Part shown: one piece after another, positions 6,413 through 10,672 of the stretch
Layout: each line of letters starts with the position of its first letter
How positions within the stretch are numbered: position 1 is the stretch's first letter
Assembly (NCBI GenBank): GCA_021785055.1
Contig: JAJYGS010000074.1
Coordinates: 1-10,672, forward strand
Origin: Nitrospirota bacterium
Lineage (GTDB): Bacteria > Nitrospirota > JACRHJ01
Reading direction: 5' to 3'
Length of the DNA: 10,672 nucleotides
Position numbers and translations under genes: made by a program
The notes under the pieces: model-generated
What the model was told of the DNA's origin: nothing
Seen by the model: only the letters and a program-made list of their open reading frames with translations
The model's database searches: none

Positions 6413-9400
6413 ATGATAGATAAAATAATCGAGTATTCCGCGAAGAACAGGCTTATCGTCCTGTCCGTGTTCGGCCTCGTGGTAATCTGGGGCGTATGGG
6501 CGCTGTACCACACGCCGCTCGACGCCATACCCGACCTCTCCGACAACCAGGTAATCGTCTATACCAAGTGGCCCGGCAGAAGCCCGCAGACGATAGAGGA
6601 CCAGATAACCTACCCGCTCGTAACGGGGCTTCAGGGCGTGCCGAAGGTCCGGGCGGTAAGGGCTACGTCCGCATTCGGCTTCTCGCTTATCTACGTCATT
6701 TTCGACAACGACGCCGACATTTACTGGGCCAGGGCGCAGGTCCTCGAGCGTTTGAACTACGCCGCGTCCCGGCTCCCGCCCGGCGTAACGCCGACGCTCG
6801 GCCCGGACGGCACCGGGGTCGGGCAGGTCTACTGGTATACGCTACAGGGCAAGGGCTACGACCTGGCGACGCTCAGGACGATACAGGACTGGTACGTCCG
6901 CTATCAGCTCGGCTCCGTGCCGGGCGTGGCGGAGGTGGCTTCCATCGGCGGGTTCGTGAAGCAGTATGAGGTTGACCTGGACCCGAACAGGATGCAGGCG
7001 TATAACGTAACCGTCCCGCAGGTCATGGACGCCGTAAGGAAGAGCAACAGCGAGGTCGAGGGAAACCTCATGGACAAGAGCGGCATGACGTTCATGGTGC
7101 GCGGCCTGGGTTATATCAAAGGGATAAAAGACCTTGAGAACGTCCAGGTGGCGGCCTATAACGGCACGCCCGTGCTCGTGGGCGACCTTGGCCGCGTTCA
7201 GATGGGCGTGCAGACCAGGCGCGGGCTTCTGGACTGGAACGGCAAGGGCGAGGCCGTCGGCGGGATAATAGTCATGCGCTACGGCGAGAACGCAAAGCAG
7301 GTGATAGACCGCGTTAAGGCGAAAATCGCCCAGATACAGCCGGGGCTGCCCAAAGGCGTGAAGATCGTCGCCGCATACGACCGCTCGGACTTGATCTCCC
7401 GCGCCGTCCATACCTTAAAGCGCGCCCTTACGGAAGAGTCGGTTATCGTCTCGCTCGTCGTGCTCATCTTCCTGCTGCACTTCCCGAGCGCGCTGGTCAT
7501 CGTCCTGACGCTCCCCATCGCCGTGCTCATCTCTTTCATTACTATGAAATACATGGGCGTTACGTCCAATATCATGTCGCTTGGCGGCATAGCAATAGCT
7601 ATAGGAGTTCTGGTGGACGCGGGAGTCGTCATGGTGGAGAACTGCTATCGGCACCTCTCAGAGCTTGCGCCGGAGGAGCGCCAAAGCAGGCGGCTCGAAG
7701 TCGTGATAAAGTCCTCGAAACAGGTCGGGCGCGCGATATTCTTCTCGCTTATGATCATCGTCTTGGCCTTCGTCCCGGTATTCCTGCTCACGGGCCAGGA
7801 GGGAAAGCTTTTTCATCCGCTGGCCTTCACGAAGACGTTCTCCATGGCCGGCTCGTCCATAATGGCGATAACGCTTGTGCCGGTCCTGATGTATTACCTC
7901 CTGCGCGGGAACATGCCGCCGGAGTCGAAAAACCCGGTGTCGCGGTTCTTCGTGTTTCTGTACTCCCCGGTAATCAAGTGGGCGCTGAAATACAAGAAGA
8001 CCGTAATCGTCTTAAACCTCGTCGCCCTGGGCCTGGCGATATTTCTGTATGGACGCCTGGGGCACGAGTTCATGCCCGCGCTGGACGAAGGGAGCCTGCT
8101 TTTCATGCCGACGACGCTCCCGCCGGTATCCATGACGGACGCGAAGAGGCTCGTTACCGTGCAGGACGCAATCATCAAGACCGTGCCGGAGGTTGACCAC
8201 GTCCTGGGCAAGGTCGGACGCGCCGAGACCGCTACGGACCCGGCCCCCGTGAGCATGTTCGAGACGATAATAACCTTAAAGCCCAAGAGCCGGTGGAGGA
8301 AAGGCGTCACAAAGGCGGACATCGTAAACGAGCTGTCGAAGAAGCTCGAAATCCCCGGCGTCGCCCCCGGCTGGACGCAGCCGATCATAAACCGCATCCA
8401 GATGCTCTCCACGGGCGTCCGGACGGACCTTGGCGTCAAGATAATGGGGAACAACCTGAATACACTGGATATGCTGGCGCAGCAGGCCCAGGGGATACTT
8501 GAGAAAATACCCGGAGCGACGGACCTCTACGCCGAACGCGTCACGGGCGGGGAATACCTCGACATAGGCGTGAACCGGCAGGCCGCGGCAAGATACGGCC
8601 TGAACGTCTCCGATGTGCAGAGAATAATCGAGAGCGCGATAGGCGGAATGCGGCTTACAACTACCGTCGAGGGCAGGGAGCGCTTTCCCGTAGTCGTGCG
8701 ATACGCGCGGGACTTCCGGGACAACATAGAAGCCCTGCGCCGCATACAGGTTCCCGTTAAGGACGGCTCGTCTATCGCCTACATCCCCCTTGCACAGGTC
8801 GCGGACATACGCATAACGACCGGCCCGGACATGATAAACTCGGAGAACGGGATGCTGCGCTCCGTGGTGTTCCTGAACGTCCGCGGGCGCGACATGGGGA
8901 GCTTCGTCGAGGAGGCCAAGGCCAAGCTCGACTCGGAGCTTAAACTGCCGCCGGGATACTACATCGACTGGGCGGGGAGCTGGGAGAACCAGGTGCACGC
9001 CGCGAAGACGCTTCGCCTCCTCGTCCCGATGGGGCTGTTCGTAGTCTTTATACTTCTGTATTTCACGTTCCATTCCGCCAAGGAGGCCGCGATGGTCATG
9101 CTCTCCGTGCCGTTCGCCCTGGTTGGCGGGGTATATCTCGTCTGGGCGCTCCACTACAACATCTCCGTAGCGGTATGGGTGGGTTTCATCGCGCTCTACG
9201 GCGTCGCGGTGGAGACGGGCGTCGTCATGGTCATATACCTGCACGAAGCGCTGGACAAGAAGCTCCTTGCCGGGGCCGTTACGAAAAAGGACGTCTACGA
9301 CGCGACGTACGAGGGCGCGGTGCTCCGGCTCCGTCCGAAGCTTATGACGGTCTTCGTGGCGCTTATGGGCCTGGTGCCGATAATGTGGTCAACCGGCACG

Positions 9401-9556
9401 GGCGCGGACGTCATGAAGCCCATCGCCGCGCCGATGATTGGCGGGATGATAACCTCCGCCGTCCACGTCCTTATAATGACGCCCGTGATATTCGTCCTCA
9501 TGAAGACGCGCGACCTGAAGAAGGGGCGGCTTAAGGCATCGGGCATGAAGGGCTGA
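6413..9556 (+). CDS. cusA: Heavy-metal RND pump, Cu(I)/Ag(I) type (CusA)
   Basis: This inner-membrane proton-driven exporter has 1047 residues, full length for the HME-RND family and the same length I recall for E. coli CusA. The N-terminus (TM1 about 13-33, then LDAIPDLSDNQVIV) and SAFGFSLIYV are typical. TM4 carries VDAGVVMVEN with D402 and E409, and the late-helix motif AVETGVVM carries E934; these match the CusA proton-relay acids D405, E412 and E939. The three metal-binding methionines of CusA (M573, M623, M672) correspond to M565 (LLFMPTTLP), M615 (APVSMFETI) and M664 (NRIQMLSTG), with identical spacings of 50 and 49 residues. That argues for monovalent Cu/Ag cargo rather than Zn/Co/Cd. 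The start ATG is one base after the adaptor stop and has only a weak ribosome site, as expected for coupling. No frameshift is seen. Family and metal class are both well supported. Confidence 0.96.
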   Translation: MIDKIIEYSAKNRLIVLSVFGLVVIWGVWALYHTPLDAIPDLSDNQVIVYTKWPGRSPQTIEDQITYPLVTGLQGVPKVRAVRATSAFGFSLIYVIFDNDADIYWARAQVLERLNYAASRLPPGVTPTLGPDGTGVGQVYWYTLQGKGYDLATLRTIQDWYVRYQLGSVPGVAEVASIGGFVKQYEVDLDPNRMQAYNVTVPQVMDAVRKSNSEVEGNLMDKSGMTFMVRGLGYIKGIKDLENVQVAAYNGTPVLVGDLGRVQMGVQTRRGLLDWNGKGEAVGGIIVMRYGENAKQVIDRVKAKIAQIQPGLPKGVKIVAAYDRSDLISRAVHTLKRALTEESVIVSLVVLIFLLHFPSALVIVLTLPIAVLISFITMKYMGVTSNIMSLGGIAIAIGVLVDAGVVMVENCYRHLSELAPEERQSRRLEVVIKSSKQVGRAIFFSLMIIVLAFVPVFLLTGQEGKLFHPLAFTKTFSMAGSSIMAITLVPVLMYYLLRGNMPPESKNPVSRFFVFLYSPVIKWALKYKKTVIVLNLVALGLAIFLYGRLGHEFMPALDEGSLLFMPTTLPPVSMTDAKRLVTVQDAIIKTVPEVDHVLGKVGRAETATDPAPVSMFETIITLKPKSRWRKGVTKADIVNELSKKLEIPGVAPGWTQPIINRIQMLSTGVRTDLGVKIMGNNLNTLDMLAQQAQGILEKIPGATDLYAERVTGGEYLDIGVNRQAAARYGLNVSDVQRIIESAIGGMRLTTTVEGRERFPVVVRYARDFRDNIEALRRIQVPVKDGSSIAYIPLAQVADIRITTGPDMINSENGMLRSVVFLNVRGRDMGSFVEEAKAKLDSELKLPPGYYIDWAGSWENQVHAAKTLRLLVPMGLFVVFILLYFTFHSAKEAAMVMLSVPFALVGGVYLVWALHYNISVAVWVGFIALYGVAVETGVVMVIYLHEALDKKLLAGAVTKKDVYDATYEGAVLRLRPKLMTVFVALMGLVPIMWSTGTGADVMKPIAAPMIGGMITSAVHVLIMTPVIFVLMKTRDLKKGRLKASGMKG

Positions 9557-9563
9557 GTGGCAC

Positions 9564-9590
9564 CCGCCGGATTGCGCGGCTCTTTATTTT
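9564..9590 (+). terminator. Weak candidate terminator after the pump gene
   Basis: A short GC stem is possible (GCCG 9566-9569 with CGGC 9577-9580, or CCGC 9564-9567 with GCGG 9576-9579) and is followed directly by TCTTTATTTT. The stem has only four pairs, so termination would be weak. It lies between the pump stop codon and the next promoter, where a terminator is expected. Confidence 0.35.
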
Positions 9591-9595
9591 CCCGG

Positions 9596-9623
9596 TTGAC
9601 AAAAATATATTTGGGGGTAAGAT
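9596..9623 (+). promoter_or_regulatory. Probable sigma70 promoter for the small-gene pair
   Basis: TTGACA (9596-9601) is followed by a 16-base AT-rich spacer and TAAGAT (9618-9623, four of six). An alternative -10, GATATT (9621-9626), would need a 19-base spacer. The leader to the ATG at 9675 is about 45 bases. It indicates that the two small genes are transcribed apart from the efflux operon. Confidence 0.6.
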
Positions 9624-9674
9624 ATTCGTGGTCTGGTTTTACCCTGGACGGCACGGCACGAAAGGACGGGTTCT

Positions 9675-9908
9675 ATGGCTTGGGAATGGCACATGATCGA
9701 GGAGGAGAAGGCGCTTCGTGCGCTCCGGAAGATGGTGGAGGGGACGGCAATCAAGCTAAAGGAGCCGTCGCTAAACGAGCTTGAGGCGGTAAGGCTCATG
9801 GAGATTACCCGCACGTGGGTATCGAAGGTATTCCCGGAGAGGCTCCCGGCGTACGACGCGGTATACAAGCCGCGCCTCGAACATATCTATTACGGCGGCA
9901 GGAGATGA
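9675..9908 (+). CDS. Small cytoplasmic protein of unknown function (77 residues)
   Basis: I do not recognise this gene. ATG 9675 has AAAGGA (9661-9666) 8 bases upstream. The product is charged and mostly helical in appearance. It opens with MAWEWHMIEEEKALRALRK, then a Lys/Glu-rich middle, and ends with a Tyr/Arg-rich stretch (YKPRLEHIYYGGRR). It has no Cys, no signal peptide and no membrane segment. Its stop overlaps the start of the next gene as ATGA (9905-9908), so the two are translationally coupled and probably act together. The frame, ribosome site and overlap make it a credible gene. Confidence 0.75.
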   Translation: MAWEWHMIEEEKALRALRKMVEGTAIKLKEPSLNELEAVRLMEITRTWVSKVFPERLPAYDAVYKPRLEHIYYGGRR

Positions 9909-10198
9909 AGGACGAAAGGCTTGTGGAGTCGCTCGAAGAGGTCGCGTCCGCGCTTGGCGTGAAGGTAAATTACGAGAAAATAAGGAAAATGACCGCGCGT
10001 CAGCCGAAAGGTGGCCTTTGCATCGTGAAGGGCGAGCCGAGGATAATCGTCCACAGGCCGCTTGGCGCCTCAGAGAAGGTGCAGGTATTGGTCGAATCCC
10101 TCCAGGGCTACGACCTTGAGAACGTCTTCATGCCCCCCGAAGTCCGCCAGGCAATCGAAGGCGCCCTGCCGCTTCTGAAGCGGGCAAGTTCGGAGTAA
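9905..10198 (+). CDS. Conserved-looking small protein of unknown function (97 residues)
   Basis: ATG 9905 overlaps the previous stop codon. A GGCGG-AGGAG purine run lies directly before it, so initiation is most likely by coupling. The N-terminal third is a helical segment (VESLEEVASALGVKVNYEKI). Then come GGLCIVKGEPRIIV (36-49), which looks like a beta-hairpin, a helix around SEKVQVLVESLQGYDLENV, and PPEVRQAIE near the end. I recall uncharacterised bacterial proteins with the same plan, a short helix, GGxCxVxGE, then EKxxxLxExL, but no function is attached to them. There is a single Cys (C39), no signal peptide and no membrane helix. Any link to metal handling would be by neighbourhood only. 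Confidence 0.82.
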   Translation: MKDERLVESLEEVASALGVKVNYEKIRKMTARQPKGGLCIVKGEPRIIVHRPLGASEKVQVLVESLQGYDLENVFMPPEVRQAIEGALPLLKRASSE

Positions 10199-10213
10199 AC
10201 TCCCTGCATAATT

Positions 10214-10262
10214 ATCGTCATCCCCGCAAAATGGGGAATCCGGCGGCTTTCCGCCTGACGAT
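10214..10262. repeat. Nested inverted repeat that can fold as a three-way junction, GTCATtCCCGC-type element
   Basis: An outer 7-base inverted repeat, ATCGTCA (10214-10220) and TGACGAT (10256-10262), encloses two hairpins. The first is TCCCC (10221-10225) with GGGGA (10233-10237); the second is GGCGG (10242-10246) with CCGCC (10251-10255) around CTTT. Only ATCC (10238-10241) separates them. The left part (GTCATCCCCGC...GGGGAATCC) resembles dispersed GTCATTCCCGC...GCGGGAATCC repeats that I recall from many genomes; this is not searched. It lies 16 bases after a stop codon and is followed by T/C-rich DNA, so it may also terminate the small-gene transcript. Confidence 0.6.
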
Positions 10263-10289
10263 TTCCCCGCCTTTTCTCTTCCGTTTCGC

Positions 10290-10295
10290 TATACT
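10290..10295 (+). promoter_or_regulatory. Candidate -10 box for the FAD oxidoreductase gene
   Basis: TATACT matches five of six -10 bases and ends 7 bases before the A of the start codon at 10302. No good -35 is seen at 16-18 bases. If used, transcription would start at or next to the ATG, giving a leaderless message, which fits the lack of a clear ribosome site upstream. Confidence 0.4.
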
Positions 10296-10301
10296 CTAAG
10301 T

Positions 10302-10672
10302 ATGGCGGAGCTTCCACTCATACTCCCGTACGACAAATACAACTCCGAGCTGGTGGCCAACGTGCATCCGCTGGACTGGAAGAATCCGGAACCGGCACCC
10401 GTCTATAACCTCGTGATAATCGGCGCGGGGACGGCTGGGCTGGTCGCGGCGGAAATTGCGGCCCTGGCCGGGGCGAAGGTCGCGCTAATCGAGCGGCGGC
10501 TTATCGGCGGGGACTGCCTGAACCTGGGCTGCGTGCCGTCGAAAACCATAATAAGCTCGTCCCGTGTATCAGAGGAAGTCCGGGAAGCGGGCAGCCACGG
10601 CGTCAAGGTAATCTGCGGCTATGAGGCGGATTTCCCGGCGGTGATGGAGCGCATGAGGCGGCTTCGGGCGCG
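10302..10672 (+). CDS. FAD-dependent pyridine nucleotide-disulfide oxidoreductase, mercuric-reductase-like (5' part)
   Basis: The first 123 codons are present and the frame runs off the window end. After a short leader with DKYNSELVANVHPLDW (11-26) comes the FAD-binding Rossmann motif VIIGAGTAGLVAAE (G41, G43, G46), with E64 closing the second strand. GGDCLNLGCVPSK (69-81) follows, with the redox cysteines C72 and C77 of class I flavoprotein disulfide reductases. The N-terminal NVHPxxWxNP segment is, as I recall, typical of proteins often labelled mercuric reductase but without an N-terminal metal-binding domain. That label should not be read as proof of Hg(II) reduction, because the C-terminal half, where MerA has its vicinal Cys pair, is not in the window. 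No in-frame start codon lies between the small-gene stop and 10302. Its nearness to a copper-type pump is suggestive only. Confidence 0.9.
   Translation, partial: MAELPLILPYDKYNSELVANVHPLDWKNPEPAPVYNLVIIGAGTAGLVAAEIAALAGAKVALIERRLIGGDCLNLGCVPSKTIISSSRVSEEVREAGSHGVKVICGYEADFPAVMERMRRLRA

Noticed and set aside
6842..7411. 189-residue minus-strand frame inside the pump gene
   Set aside because: It is an antisense shadow with composition matching reversed RND codons.
8276..9244. 322-residue minus-strand frame inside the pump gene
   Set aside because: It is a long antisense frame typical of GC-rich coding DNA. The + strand is an unmistakable CusA and the antisense product shows no domain.
1..10672. 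tRNA, rRNA, CRISPR array, insertion sequence or integrase
   Set aside because: Nothing with these signatures was seen on either strand by reading. Only the short palindromic repeats at 3388 and 10214 hint at mobile DNA.

Overview
The window looks like chromosome from a Gram-negative bacterium, probably an anaerobe. It encodes a TolC-type outer-membrane channel, several exported proteins with Sec-type signal peptides, and the end of a very large 2-hydroxyacyl-CoA-dehydratase/activase-type protein, a family typical of anaerobes. Coding DNA is GC-rich, yet uses many ATA (Ile) and AGG (Arg) codons. This style, with two short repeats of a kind I recall as dispersed in Deltaproteobacteria and Nitrospirota assemblies, fits those groups, but the lineage cannot be fixed from this sequence. 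All genes are on the + strand.

Layout. (1) 2-1723: 3' end of the dehydratase/activase-family protein. (2) 1795-2859: a separate unit with a promoter, a 294-residue exported Met/Gly-rich protein without Cys or His, and a strong terminator. (3) 2871-9556: a heavy-metal export block. It has a near-consensus promoter, a small exported Cys-rich protein, a small exported YHS-like protein, and then a complete CusC/CusB/CusA-type RND tripartite efflux system. (4) 9596-10198: a promoter followed by two overlapping small genes of unknown function. (5) 10214-10262: an unusual nested inverted repeat. (6) 10302 to the window end: the start of a FAD-dependent disulfide oxidoreductase of the mercuric-reductase-like group.

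How it fits together. The RND pump (9556 end) keeps the three methionines that bind Cu(I)/Ag(I) in E. coli CusA, with exactly the same spacing, so monovalent copper or silver is the most likely cargo. Its adaptor has an N-terminal heavy-metal-binding domain and a Met-rich tail with a repeated MPGMNM motif. Three small exported proteins just upstream each offer a different ligand set: Met only, Cys plus Met, and CxxC plus CC. I infer an extracytoplasmic metal-capture system feeding the pump. No CusF, CueR, CusRS or P-type ATPase lies within the window. The Met/Gly-rich protein and the Cys-rich protein are the parts I could not assign to a known family and the best candidates for something undescribed.
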